The notes under the pieces: model-generated
Seen by the model: only the letters and a program-made list of their open reading frames with translations
Told to the model about the DNA's origin: nothing
Databases searched by the model: none
Shown here: positions 1-11,019 of the stretch, in pieces
Layout of the letters: each line of letters opens with the position of its first letter
Numbering within the stretch: position 1 is the stretch's first letter
Position numbers and translations under genes: made by a program
Assembly (NCBI GenBank): GCA_019022495.1
Contig: JAFEKR010000005.1
Location: 3,348,001-3,412,000 of the forward strand
DNA: 64,000 nt
Reading direction: 5' to 3'
From: Epichloe hybrida
Taxonomy: Eukaryota > Ascomycota > Sordariomycetes > Hypocreales > Clavicipitaceae

Positions 1-628
1 TTTGTGGATGTGTGGAGAAGATATGGCGCCGGGCACGAGGGCGGCGGCAAGGATGGCGGCGCGAGAGCATGGGACATTGAGGAGAGGAGGACACTTGTGT
101 TTATGAGGAGGAGCGCGCAGGCAAAAGGGTCTTCCGGGGAGGAGGGTTTGCCTGTTCCTCGACGAGCAATAAAGTGTTTGTCTCCGCCATCTGTTTTCCC
201 CCCCCCATGACTCCGAAGTTGAGATGAGTCCCGTCGCTGACCCATCGTTGTGTTGTTGGGGAAAAAAAGTCCCCCACAAACCAAGCTACTCGTACGGCGG
301 CGTCACGCCCTCGCCCAGACACCTCTTCTACTTCTCGGCGCTCACGCTCAACGCCCACTCGATACATCTCGATCGGGCGTACGCGCGCTCCACCGACGGC
401 CACGGGGACCTGCTTGTCCACGGGCCGCTGACGCTCGTGCTGATGCTGGGCGCGCTGCGCGGCAGGGTCGCGCGCATCGCCTACAGGAACTACGCGCCGC
501 TGTACGCCAACGACGAGATGACGCTTTGTGTGCGCGAGGCCGGGGCCGGGGCCGGGCCGTGGGATGTGTGGGTTGAGGGTCCGGGGGGCGGCCTGGCCGT
601 CAGGGGGACGGCTGTCATGGAGACGTGA
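1..628 (+). CDS. MaoC/HotDog-like hydroxyacyl-thioester dehydratase, 3' part
   Basis: The 5' end lies outside the window. Frame 1 is open from base 1 and includes an EERRTLVFMR motif; an intron of about 176-269 (donor GTTTGT, acceptor after an A-run) joins it to 270-628, which carries HLFYFSALTLNAHSIHLD and LLVHGPLTLVLML. These blocks are typical of fungal Htd2/mesaconyl-CoA-hydratase-like HotDog proteins, which hydrate or dehydrate acyl thioesters, often in mitochondria. The donor position is uncertain by a few bases because several GT sites are possible. It converges with GPI13 on the other strand, 283 bp apart. Substrate and cell compartment cannot be read from this fragment. Confidence 0.7.
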
Positions 629-911
629 GGCGACGGGGGGGGGGTGTCATGTCTGCTGCATGCCCGGGGGTTTTTCGAGTAATTTAGATCATCATTGATA
701 ATATACTCCGTACTTTATCGGCAATTTTTATTTGGGCCCCCCGCAATTTCTATTGTGAGACATGGTATCCAATTGTGCCCCCTGCCCCCTGCCCCTGCCC
801 TACCATGAGATAACATAACACGTCGTTCGCCGATACACACAGACTAATAAACAAACTGCAATAACTGAACCTTGAAGCTACGAGGGGGGACAGAGAAGAG
901 CAAGATGAAAT

Positions 912-3900
912 TTAGTCGGCCCATCCGAATACTTCGCTCACTGACAAGGTGTTGCTCCTCAACCCCGTCAACGTCACCAGAAGAAGCACCAGGTCCAGCA
1001 CGACGAGCAACACCCCCGCCATCATGTACCGCGGGCTGAAGACGCGATAGAGCATGAGATGTCTCCGCAGCCAGCCCGCCCAGCTCATGGTGGCCAGTGC
1101 CTCGACGGCATAGTACGCGACAAACACGGCCATGGCGCGGGCGACTGTTTCGAGGACCCCCTTTTGCTTGGGGCCGACCTTCCACATGGAGAGGAGGGGC
1201 ACGCTCACGGCAGCCAGGATTTGAGCGCCAAACGTGTTGAGCATGACGACGAGGGGAGTCCAGGGGTATCGGATGGTGAACAGGGGGATGAAGGCGCTGT
1301 CCCATTGGATGCTGGACAGAACGGCCTGGTGCCCCGTTTTGAAGTAGTACAGGTTGCCGAGGATGGCGAGCATAATGGGTCCGATGGTTTCGGTCTTTAG
1401 GTTGTTAAGGTCGATAATCTCGGCGAGCGAGAGAATCTGCCACATCATGAGGGCGAGGGCCCCCGCGCCCATGGGCTTGCTGAGGAGCAGGCAGGCGGCG
1501 AGCATGTTGAGCGGGAGCAGGAGATACCGCGAGCCGAAGACGTTGCTGTATCCCAGGATGGCGACGCGGGCTTGGCCGGTCCTGGAGGCTGTCGAGACGA
1601 TGGACACGCTTGGCGGTGCCCAGATGAAGGCCGTGGTGCCGGCGACGAGGGCGAGCGCCAGCGTCATCTGCGCCAGGTACACGCCGGTTGTCTTGAGCGT
1701 GCCCTCGGACAGCTTTTCGGCGAACCAGGCGCCGTTGTTGGCGGCATCGATGGTCCAGTACATGGCTGACATGAACAGGCCTGCTCTGAAGACGTATCCA
1801 ATCCACACGGGTGCCAGGCCTTCGTAGGATCGCGTCGGCGTGAGGAACGACTTGATGATGGACGGGAGGCAGGCGAAGACGGCAAAGGGGACGATGAGCT
1901 GCCAGGGGGCTGAGACGGTGGATTTGACGGACGCGTAGTACGTCGACGCGCAGTAGGGCATTTGCTCCTCGCGACACAGCGTCGAGTATGACGCGAGGCG
2001 GCCGAGCAGAATGAACACGACCGAGTGGTAGACGGCCATGGTGCGTTCGACCTTGGACTCGATGCGGAAGGAGGACACGATTGCTGCAAACCCGAACGTT
2101 GCGGTGAAGAAGAGCAGGATCTGGTCCTCCCAAATCGTGTACGAGTTGGAGGCAAACCCGACGGAGTGGCTGAGGGTGAAGGCGACTGAGAGCCAGCCCC
2201 AGGCTGTTCGCGGCAGCAGGTTGGTCAGAGTCTTGCCGCCGTCGTGGATGCCAGTGCCCACGGCAGTCAGGACCAACAGCACGACGAGAGTGGCCAAGCG
2301 GTCGAGAGGCTGATGTCTGTACACGGCCGCGGCCATGAGGGCTCCGACGATGAGGAGGAACCGCGTGTTCCACAGCCCGCGGAGCATATCGCGGTGGTAG
2401 TACTGATCCGCGTGAGGCTCGGCCTCGGCCTCGCCCTTGAACTCCAAGACCTCCAACTTCTTCTCCGCGTAGTCGAGCTCCACGTCATTCATGACCACGA
2501 ACTCGTCGTCCTCGGCTCGGGAGGCGTACAACATGAGGAGCACGACCCCGATTGCGGCGACGACGACGCCGGAAATCATGCGGGGAATGTCGAATCGAGC
2601 CCACAGGTCTTTGCACACAAGCAGGGCCTGTTCCTGGAATCTCGTAAAGGCACTGTAAATGTCTCTGTGAGACGAGATGGGCACCTTTCGTGCCTCGGTC
2701 CACAGCGCAGCAGGTGAGTTTGCGTCGGAGCGAGGAGGAATGCCGCGGGCTTTGAAATAGGAATCCTGGTATCTCTCAATCCCGGCGGATGCCATGCGAG
2801 AAACGGCGGCGAGATTGGTCCAATCGTTGCCCTTGGGCCCGGAGAAGGCTTCCTCGATGGGACGGCCCAGATTGTTGTAGGGAATTGGAATCCCCAGCAA
2901 AAGGGACAGGGTCGGAACCAGATCAATCTGGTTGACGGGTCGGATCTTGGCATTGGCAGGGGGCACGGCATGTTCAGGCAAGATGCGTCCGAAAACGGGC
3001 GACTTGGAGTACATCCAAAGCGCAGCCTCGATCTCGTCGTCGCTTTCACCGCCGTGGTCGCCCCTGTCGTCCATTCCATGGTCGCCCATCACCACCAGCA
3101 GGGTCTTTTCGTCAATCGTAGCCGTAAGTCGGCGGATGAAATCATCCATCTGCCGCAGCTTGGTATTCATGGCAGGATGATCCGGCCCATAGCGATGGCC
3201 AGCGTGATCGACACCCAAGCAGTGGCCGATCAGCAGATCCCATTGGCTCTTGGCCTGGGGCTCCATGAGCGGAAATATGTTGTCCATGACGCCATTGTCG
3301 ACCGTGTGGAGATCATACACGTTAAAACTGTCGTAGGCCTTGCTGATGTTCGGTTCAAAGTAGCCGGGGAACAAAGACACCCACGTATCGTCACCTAGAT
3401 GCGCAATCTTTTTGCCAGCATTCTTGAGCTGCATCAGGATATTGTCCTCGTCAATCGCTGATCCCGCAAAGTTGCTACCGGCGTCAATGAATGTCGGCAG
3501 AGTCCCGGTTGTCAAGCCCTTCAATCTCTGCAGCGTCGTCGTCGGGGGGTCGGCAATGAAGGGACGTAGGACGGCATTGCGCGGCGACTTTGCAGCCTTT
3601 TCGTGTAGAAAGGGGAAAGCATTATGGAATTCGTGCTTCTTGGCCTCGTCCTGCGGCACGGTAAAGTCGTAGCGCAGAGCGTCAATCACAATCACGACGG
3701 CGCGATCAAACGTCTTGGGGTGCCAGCAGCCTTTCTCGATGCTCAATGGCGCCAGTCGACTCTCAATAGGCGGCATTGTGCAATTCGACTTGTCTTCCAG
3801 GACGAATCGCGTCAACAGGAAGCCGCTCGTGAAGAGCCAGATGCCAACGACGTGGATGACAAGCAGCCATGCCCAGAACGCGACTGTCCACCACCATCTT

Positions 3901-4133
3901 CGCTCGTACGACTTTTGTCGCAGTTCGTTGAGTCTCTCCATCTGGCGCTCCAAAGCCTTGGCGGCCTCTCGTGCCGACGTCTGACCAAGCGCTTCGGCTT
4001 CGGCTTCGTTGGCAGTCTGTATGCGCTTTGCCTTGGCCCATTGCTCGGCGATGGCCTTGTAGTCGGGCGGTGGTTGCGCGCGTGACGGCGACGCGGTGGC
4101 CTTGGCCTTGCTTTTGGGGGTTCGCGGGGGCAT
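912..4133 (-). CDS. GPI13: GPI ethanolamine phosphate transferase 3
   Basis: A single exon of 1073 aa, the usual length for Gpi13/PIG-O. The enzyme adds phosphoethanolamine to the third mannose of the GPI precursor in the ER, the step needed before transfer to protein. After a charged cytosolic N-terminus, a membrane anchor lies near residues 83-110. The lumenal alkaline-phosphatase-type domain follows, with VIVIDALRYDF (147-157), the Thr-rich nucleophile loop PPTTTLQRLKG (196-206), GVDHAGHRYGPDH (307-319) and VMGDHGMDDRGDHGG (348-362) as metal ligands. The C-terminal half has many hydrophobic membrane segments. The ATG at 4133 is the first in a long open frame. GPI12 of the same pathway lies about 24 kb away. 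Confidence 0.97.
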   Translation of the reverse strand: MPPRTPKSKAKATASPSRAQPPPDYKAIAEQWAKAKRIQTANEAEAEALGQTSAREAAKALERQMERLNELRQKSYERRWWWTVAFWAWLLVIHVVGIWLFTSGFLLTRFVLEDKSNCTMPPIESRLAPLSIEKGCWHPKTFDRAVVIVIDALRYDFTVPQDEAKKHEFHNAFPFLHEKAAKSPRNAVLRPFIADPPTTTLQRLKGLTTGTLPTFIDAGSNFAGSAIDEDNILMQLKNAGKKIAHLGDDTWVSLFPGYFEPNISKAYDSFNVYDLHTVDNGVMDNIFPLMEPQAKSQWDLLIGHCLGVDHAGHRYGPDHPAMNTKLRQMDDFIRRLTATIDEKTLLVVMGDHGMDDRGDHGGESDDEIEAALWMYSKSPVFGRILPEHAVPPANAKIRPVNQIDLVPTLSLLLGIPIPYNNLGRPIEEAFSGPKGNDWTNLAAVSRMASAGIERYQDSYFKARGIPPRSDANSPAALWTEARKVPISSHRDIYSAFTRFQEQALLVCKDLWARFDIPRMISGVVVAAIGVVLLMLYASRAEDDEFVVMNDVELDYAEKKLEVLEFKGEAEAEPHADQYYHRDMLRGLWNTRFLLIVGALMAAAVYRHQPLDRLATLVVLLVLTAVGTGIHDGGKTLTNLLPRTAWGWLSVAFTLSHSVGFASNSYTIWEDQILLFFTATFGFAAIVSSFRIESKVERTMAVYHSVVFILLGRLASYSTLCREEQMPYCASTYYASVKSTVSAPWQLIVPFAVFACLPSIIKSFLTPTRSYEGLAPVWIGYVFRAGLFMSAMYWTIDAANNGAWFAEKLSEGTLKTTGVYLAQMTLALALVAGTTAFIWAPPSVSIVSTASRTGQARVAILGYSNVFGSRYLLLPLNMLAACLLLSKPMGAGALALMMWQILSLAEIIDLNNLKTETIGPIMLAILGNLYYFKTGHQAVLSSIQWDSAFIPLFTIRYPWTPLVVMLNTFGAQILAAVSVPLLSMWKVGPKQKGVLETVARAMAVFVAYYAVEALATMSWAGWLRRHLMLYRVFSPRYMMAGVLLVVLDLVLLLVTLTGLRSNTLSVSEVFGWAD

Positions 4134-4700
4134 CTTGCTTCAGTACAGATGGCGCGTCAATCCCAGAGCCATCATCCATTGACTGTGCTGGCGCTCTGGG
4201 AGACGTATGGTTCGAAGGCAAAGAGGTAAGTTGCGCGTCCACAAACCGCGAGAAACAGGCAGACGCAGGGGCCCCACCCCATGGATTGATTGTAAGCGAA
4301 AAACGTCAGGAACCCTACCCTGGAGGAGTCATTATCGAATGTGGACATAAATCCGGTTATTGTCCTGATGAATTGGTCTTGATGTATTAATACTCCGTAC
4401 GGAGGGCTAATAACCTAAATAGCCCTAGCCTGACTGCATTCATCCATTTATCCCTTGAGCGATACCCTCAAATCGTGAGGAGATGCTTCGGGCTTGAACA
4501 CACCACGCTTCTTCTGCTAGATACGTAGGTAGGCTCGGATTCCTCGAGGCAGGATTGAGAGCTTGCGCCAACCCAATCAACCAGACGTCAATTGAGGCCA
4601 TAACTCTGTGTTATTAAGTATAGGCTCGCAATCATACTATTCATAGGGTATCAAATTCGCCACGCAATCTCCCATCATGACTTGTCCGTCATTTTCAGCT
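4134..4700. other. Intergenic, GPI13 promoter side and CsbD gene 3' side
   Basis: I see no gene. An imperfect palindrome tactccgtacgga lies at 4391-4403, one of the dispersed motifs of this window. The ORFs here are short and without family features. Confidence 0.5.
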
Positions 4701-5323
4701 TCAAGCCTTCTTGCTGGCCACTTCAGCCTCAGCCTTCTTCTGCAAATCATGTTCCACACCACGCTGTTGAGCCTTGCCATCGGCACGCATCTGATCGTAG
4801 TGAGCCTCTCCATCCTTGTCGCCAGTAAGACTGGCAACGGCGCCGCCGACAGTGCCCTGAACGCGAGATCCAATACCGGAGCCCAAGTCATTCAACTGCC
4901 CCTTGGCTTCTTGTTGCTGACCCTCGAGATTCTGTTGCTGACCAGCCGTCTTCAAATTCTGACCCAAGTTCTGTTAACAAAGGACAACCCAAGCATGGGA
5001 CCAGAGGTCAATTACGAGATACTCACCTCGCTACCAACGAGATTACCAACTGTCTCTTTGGCAGAGCCAACAGTCTGGTTCCATGAACCGGCATTTCGAT
5101 CGGGGTGGTCTTTGCTGGCGCCTCCGTCACTGGAAACGGTAGCTCCTGGAACCTTGACAGCGGCTTGAGAGGCATCGTGCTCTGTTTTGGCGGCTTCTTT
5201 CTTGACGTCGCCCTTGGCCTGGTCTCCAGTGTTACCAGTCAAGCTGCCAACGGCACTCTGAATGGCACCTGTGGCCGAGTCGACGTACGACTGAAGGGTG
5301 GAAGGTGCCTGCTTGTCGGACAT
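4701..5323 (-). CDS. CsbD-like stress / cruciform-DNA-recognition family protein
   Basis: Two exons, 5027-5323 and 4701-4970, with a 56-bp GTGAGT...AACAG intron in phase 0, giving 188 aa. The protein is hydrophilic and made of repeated low-complexity blocks: ATGAIQSAVGSLTGNTGDQAKG near the start, AGSWNQTVGSAKETVGNLVG at about residues 78-97, and QQQNLEGQQQEAKGQLNDLGSG after it. These GxxKEAxGxL/QxEGxxQEAKGQ modules are the CsbD fold signature. Fungal relatives are often named mismatched base pair and cruciform DNA recognition protein, and are stress-induced in several fungi. The biochemical role is not established by the sequence. The ATG at 5323 is followed at once by family-typical sequence; an open frame continues upstream but lacks similarity. 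Confidence 0.88.
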
Positions 5324-6202
5324 GTTTGCTGGGCTGGATGGAAACTGTGTGTGATGACTGATTGAACGAGTTTCAGTAGCTAGAATGAGCAGAGAGCTCT
5401 GATAAGCGGAAGTGTCTGGTGGGGATTGATGGGATGATGGGATGAAGAGAAGAGAGAACAGTTCAACAAAATACGAATGAAGGCGGAAGTCGGGTAATAT
5501 AGTAAGTAGACGCAGGCAGTTCTGAAAGGAAGGAAACCTGCCAAGAAAACGAGAGGCCTCACTTTCCCGTTTCAAGGTGAGTGAATGGGACTGCCACATT
5601 GGCTGTGATGTCATTTATCGTCTACTGGGAGATGATGGGACCATGTAATATGGCAAGTGGCGAACCATCGATGACCTGCAAGACCTGCTGCAAGCAAGTG
5701 TTTGGGTGGCGGGGTAGCTCGCCTGTGACGTCACTTTCCGGACAGCTCATGCAGCAATGGATCTGTACGGAGTCATCCGTGTGACGAGCATGAACACTCC
5801 TGGCTGTGCCCCCCATTGAATGATGAAAGTGGCAATTCGGTTGACTTGGACGTAAAAACCATGGGCTGCAACAGCCACTTCAAAGGCCAGGCCAGGTGCA
5901 CCAGCAATGTCGAACTACCAGTAGCTGGATCCCGGCACGTGGGTGGTGAAAGTCTTATAGTGACTATAGTATGCCATGGTCATAGCCTAAAAGAGCCTAG
6001 TAGACGGCGCGTCATAAATACAATCGTCAGCTGTTTCGAATGGATGAACCAAGTCGGTTTGACTGCCCCGGATTCGAAGCATTCCCGCACTCATAGTCTG
6101 GACCTTCTGCGCCAGCGGGCCATCTTGCGGTTGTCAAAGCAGCCTAGCCAAATTGTTCCCATCGCCCACACACTTTCACCAAAGTTGTACTACTCGATAC
6201 TT
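5324..6202. other. Intergenic gap of about 880 bp
   Basis: This holds the promoter and 5'UTR of the CsbD-like gene on its left and the 3' end of the BAR-SH3 gene on its right. I see no further gene or RNA. Confidence 0.5.
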
Positions 6203-7736
6203 TCACAGTTGAACATAATTGCCTGCGCACGATGTGTTAGTTGAGAGGAGGAGTAAAATCTAGGGGAGCTCAGTGAAGAGCGAAACTTGATGTTTACCTG
6301 GAAACTGTCCTTCCTTTCCATTAAGCCGGCCGGACCACCACTCGTTCTCATTCTGTGTTCTAGTGACAATCTCGATGACATCACCGGCTCGGAAACTCAA
6401 GTCCCCATCAGCTTGGGCTGAGTAGTCATACAGGGCTGTTACGGTTTCTGCCACAGGTGCTGCTGTCAAGCGCTTCGGCTTCGGCTTCGGCGGTGGAGGC
6501 TTTGCTTTGGCCGCCGCGACGGTTGACAAAGCAGTGCTGTTTCCAGGTGAATATGGCGGCGGTGCGGCCTGGCTGGAGTCGGCAGACGGGCGGCTGTAAG
6601 CACCAACCTTGGGGCTCGGGCTCGGGCTCGTGCCGGTGCCGGTGGCTGATGGCCCTGCTGTCAGCAGTCCAGGTTGCTTGCCCCCTTCAAGGGCTGGTTT
6701 AGCTCCGTAACGGATCGGTCGAGGTCGCCCGGTGGTCTTGAATCTGCAAATCGACAAAGCCTCTGTACGGTCTTGGATATCCCCACGCTTCTCAATGAAA
6801 GCGTCCTCGATATCGAGCGTCAGGTCAAAGTAACCAATATCGCAGCGCTGCATACGCTCGTGAAGCGTGTAAAATATGTTGAGCTGCATGTAGTAGAACG
6901 ATTGGAAGAGTGGTTGAATGAATTCCTGCTCCAAGGCGAACAATGCAGGCAGCTCTTCTTTCAAAAGATTGTTGAAGTACTCGTAATCTTGTGTGGCCTG
7001 CTCGACATCTCCCTCTGCTTTCCACATGGCCTTTTCGTCCTTGGCTGTGCGCTCTTTCTTGTCCTGCAGCTTCTTGAGTACGGCGCGGTGTCGGTCATAG
7101 TCGAGCTTCTTGTGTTCTCTCTTGAGAGCCGTTTTTCGGATGACCTTGATAACGTCCATCAGTTCGGTAGCTGGTCGGATAACCCTAGTCTCGATCATAT
7201 CCAGCTCCGGCGCGAGAGTTTCCTGCAGCTCTTTGACGATGGCTTCGTACTCCTCACAAGCCCGGATTCCTTCTGGGTTTCCTTCAGGTTTGATACTGTC
7301 GGGATCTGACATGCGGCCTGAAATGGGCTTGTAGATCTCCGTCATGGCCTGGCTGAACTCGATCTGATGGTTGAGCATACCATTGATGGCTTCAAAGTAT
7401 TTCTGGGACTCATCGTGCAGCTTCTTGGTCTCGACCTCCAATTCCTGAAAACGGCGCTCGGCATCGATGTAAACCGCATCCTTGGTATGCTCTCCGATGT
7501 TGAACTTGTGTTTGATTTGTTGAGGCGCCTAACAGCCATGACTATTCGTTAGCATTTAAAAAAAAACATTTTCAGTTGCATTAGTACAGCCTGCTATTTT
7601 GTCTTGTTTTGTTTTGTATTGGCGTGCTGCCTCACCGAGAACCGCCAAACTTGGAGAAGAGGGGCAGCGACCACAGAAGAGGTCAGCAAACGTGACGTAC
7701 CCTAGTAAGGCTCTTGGAGAAGCCTTTGAAACTCAT
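6203..7736 (-). CDS. RVS167: Amphiphysin-like BAR-SH3 protein (Rvs167/Hob1)
   Basis: Three exons, 7701-7736, 6298-7528 and 6203-6222, give 428 aa. Exon 1 encodes MSFKGFSKSLTR; the last exon restores the SH3 end GNYVQL, so reading straight through the second intron would give a wrong C-terminus. The N-terminal two-thirds is a helical BAR domain (FNIGEHTKDAVYIDAERRF onwards) that binds and bends membranes. A Pro/Ser-rich linker with a PPPPKPKPKR stretch follows, then a C-terminal SH3 domain (ALYDYSAQADGDLSFRAGD, NEWWSGRLNGKEG). The family acts in endocytosis and actin patch function at the cell cortex with Rvs161. Introns are 172 and 75 bp. The gene is divergent from NFS1. Confidence 0.95.
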
Positions 7737-8596
7737 GATGCAAAGCCCTGGTAACTATGCTCGCACAGAGGAAGAGGAGGAGTAAGGAAAGAGGCGAGCC
7801 GTTAGTTGCGCGCAGGGGCAGGGAACGAGAAAGAGGCGGACGCCTGGCTTTTTAAGGAAACCCATAAATGAGGGCATTGACGTCGGTATTGATTGAATGA
7901 GTTGGCTTGTTGGCCCAGGACTTTGGTGACTTTGGTGACGACTTTCAGTGGCTGTGCTGCTGATTGTGGCGCAAGTCACTCCGTACAGCGTTCTGGCTTG
8001 GGCGCCGTAATGACCTGTCGTCAGCAGACTCAGCACTGCCCCAGCCTGCGAGAAACCATCTGCGAGGTTGCCAGCCACTGCAGCCAGGGCCCAGTCTGAT
8101 CACTGCGCGGTGCATCGTCAGACAAATCCATGCTTCGCCCTCGGCCCCTTTCTGCACAGGAATACGTACAGAGCGCCGGCATTGTAGTTGCACTATACTC
8201 GCATTGCGTCAACTCCGTTGCATTTCTATCGTCTCTGAGTAATGCCATTGCACTGCCCAGCATATTACCGCCCGCACAGCTTTCAACTTTCCTCAGCCGG
8301 CTGAGCCGCCTCCTTGTTGGTCTTGTGGTCTTGTTAAAGGCGCCACCGGGTACTGGGCTTCTCCTGGCCAATCAGAGACTCTGTAAGAACGCCTTATCAC
8401 CGAGTGGCCGAGCCGAAAGCTCTTTCATGACAAATTCCTAGTTATTAGTTTAATATGGGGAAGCTACGACTACATTTCGCCAATCGAGGTGCACGCTTAT
8501 TATTACTAATAAAAGGCTTTCCCCTGCCTCACCTCTCCGCTCGCTGAGCTTCGAGTCTCGGCATACGCAATCGCCCGCATCGCACACATCACAATC
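7737..8596. other. Divergent promoter region, RVS167-type gene and NFS1
   Basis: 860 bp between two outward-facing starts. A C/T-rich stretch precedes the NFS1 start. I found no RNA gene; a tRNA-like word near 8400 does not extend to a cloverleaf. Confidence 0.5.
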
Positions 8597-10390
8597 ATGT
8601 CGAGTTTAGCATCGTGCGCGTTAAGACGGACAGCGAGCCGCCATGTTGCTGCATCCGCCCCTTTGCGAGCGTTGCCTCGCGCAGCCCTGGTGGCGACACG
8701 GTCCAAGGTGATGAGCAGAGGATATGTGACTGAGACCAAGCAGGATCAGGCTCGCGTGGAAACTGCCATCAAACTGGACAAGAAGGATTTCGTCAACATC
8801 CCCCGTCCCTCGATGGGAGGGCCTGCTGATGCCAAAATCAGTCCCATGGCTGGTAAGGGGACGCCTTGATGATATATGCCTCTTCACGCTTCACAGCCGA
8901 GCACTAACCAATACTTCGCTGCATAGAAGTTCTCAAACAGACTGCTGTAATGGGAGAAGGCCAGCGGCCGATCTACCTGGATATGCAGTCAACGACCCCC
9001 GTCGACCCCCGTGTGCTCGATGCCATGATTCCTTTTTACGTCGGCGTGTACGGTAACCCGCATTCTCGGACACATGCCTACGGCTGGGAAAGTGAAAAGG
9101 CAGTCGAAGAGGCGCGCGAGCATGTTGCCTCTCTCATCGGCGCAGACCCCAAAGAAATCATATTCACGTCCGGTGCCACGGAGAGCAATAATATGAGCAT
9201 TAAAGGCGTCGCCAGATTCTTTGGTCGCTCTGGCAAGAAGAATCACATCATCACCACCCAGACTGAACATAAGTGTGTGCTCGACAGCTGTCGACATTTA
9301 CAAGATGAGGGGTTTGAGGTCACTTATCTGCCCGTACAGAAAAACGGCTTGATAAGCATTGCCGCCCTGGAGGCAGCCATGAAGCCCGAGACTGCCCTCG
9401 TCAGTATCATGGCCGTCAATAACGAGATCGGTGTCATTCAGCCTATCGAGGAGATTGGCAAGCTGTGTCGACGGAAGAAAGCATTTTTCCACACCGATGC
9501 CGCTCAAGCAGTTGGCAAGATCCCACTAGACGTCAATGCCATGAACATTGACTTGATGTCCATTTCATCCCACAAGATCTACGGCCCCAAGGGCATTGGC
9601 GCTTGCTACGTTCGAAGGCGACCCAGAGTCAGAATAGACCCCATCATCACCGGTGGTGGACAAGAACGTGGTCTCCGAAGCGGCACTCTTGCTCCGCCGT
9701 TAGTCGTTGGGTTTGGTGAGGCCTGCCGCATCGCCAAGGACGAAATGAAGGTTAGTTCTTGCAGCCAGCACCCTTTACGCTCGATACGATGATCTACTCC
9801 ACAATCATGGCGTTCTGAAAGGCCCGTGACAAGGCCCTTCGTGTTGAGTGTCGCACCCTGTCTGTATTTCGAGCCGGCCTTTTCCTTTTTTTTTTTTTCT
9901 TCTCCGTTCTAATTCAGCCGGCCCATACACTTGCTTCAGGCGACGGCACAAACTAACCCTGTTGTAGTACGACACCCAGCGAATCAAGTACTTGTCCGAC
10001 CGACTCATGAAGGGCCTGCTTTCTTTGGAGCATACAAGCCAGAACGGTGATAAAAATGCTTTCTATCCCGGCTGCGTCAACGTCTCATTTGCATATGTGG
10101 AAGGAGAGTCTCTCCTCATGGCCCTCAAGGATATAGCCCTGTCTTCCGGCAGTGCTTGCACGTCTGCGTCGCTCGAGCCCAGCTATGTGCTCCGCGCGCT
10201 GGGAAATAGTGATGAGAGCGCTCACAGTAGTATTCGATTCGGAATCGGACGTTTCACCACAGAGGCAGAGATTGACTATGTGCTCAAGGCAGTCCGGGAG
10301 CGAGTCAACTTCTTGCGACAGCTGAGTCCTTTGTGGGAGCTTGTGCAGGAAGGAATCGATCTGAACACCATCCAATGGAGCCAGCATTAG
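8597..10390 (+). CDS. NFS1: Mitochondrial cysteine desulfurase
   Basis: Three exons, 8597-8852, 8927-9750 and 9968-10390, give 500 aa, close to yeast Nfs1. The enzyme takes sulfur from cysteine for Fe-S cluster assembly and tRNA thiolation, acting with Isd11 and the scaffold Isu. The first 35 or so residues are Arg/Ala/Ser-rich and look like a mitochondrial transit peptide. The class V aminotransferase fold follows, with [10 protein letters not shown] (165-174), TEHK near 198-201, HTDAAQ (274-279), the PLP lysine in [10 protein letters not shown] (Lys302) and the mobile catalytic loop [10 protein letters not shown] (Cys424). The second intron, 217 bp, has a T-run and an AACTAAC branch site. 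The TinA-like gene converges on its 3' end. Confidence 0.97.
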
Positions 10391-11019
10391 GGAAGCGGCG
10401 AGTGCAATCCGGCTAGCTGGTTAGTTGGGTGGTCACTTGTGGTCGCAAAATATTAAAAGCACAAATGTGGGAAAATCGGAGTTGACTGGAAAAAGCTCCC
10501 TGGCATGGTAGGTAGGTAGGTGCCTTTTGTATCAGCATTGTATAACACGATACCTCTTTCTGCGAGTACATGAGACAGGAGACATGAGATGTCTCATGAC
10601 TGCTAGCATACCGTCTGTCGCTTACGCCGCGAGAAACAAGAAAGGAAAGTTGCAACACGCGCATTAGTGCACCTTTGCAGTGACCTGATTCATGCTGAAA
10701 TGCTCGTGACTGCCCCGTTGCTGAACTTTACCATCTTGACTTGTCGTGTGATAGCGAGCACCTCTGCGCTGCTGCGTACAGAAGCACGCTTGAGGACTTG
10801 AATGATGACATGGACTTGGGGACGAGGCCTTTCAGACGTATAACCCGGGGCAAATTTGTTCACAAAGTCGAACCCATCCATCAGACGTGGCGGTTTCTGG
10901 AATCATAGCAAAGTGGTTATTTGAAGGCAATATTAAGAAATGACCGCTAAATCGACTTTCCTGCCGAAAATACATTCATTGTATATCACGAGGGGTGTGC
11001 TCGACAATGTTCACCGTGC
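10391..11019. other. Convergent 3' intergenic region
   Basis: 629 bp between the ends of NFS1 and the coiled-coil gene. It has a short (TAGG)n run near 10510 and small inverted repeats near 10570-10595; no gene seen. Confidence 0.5.

Noticed and set aside
1354..2373. Long ORFs on both strands overlapping GPI13
   Set aside because: They are shadows of the GPI13 frame in GC-rich coding DNA, with Arg/His-rich translations and no domains.
8385..8425. tRNA-like words (gagtggccgag) upstream of NFS1
   Set aside because: No acceptor stem, anticodon arm or T-arm can be paired around them.
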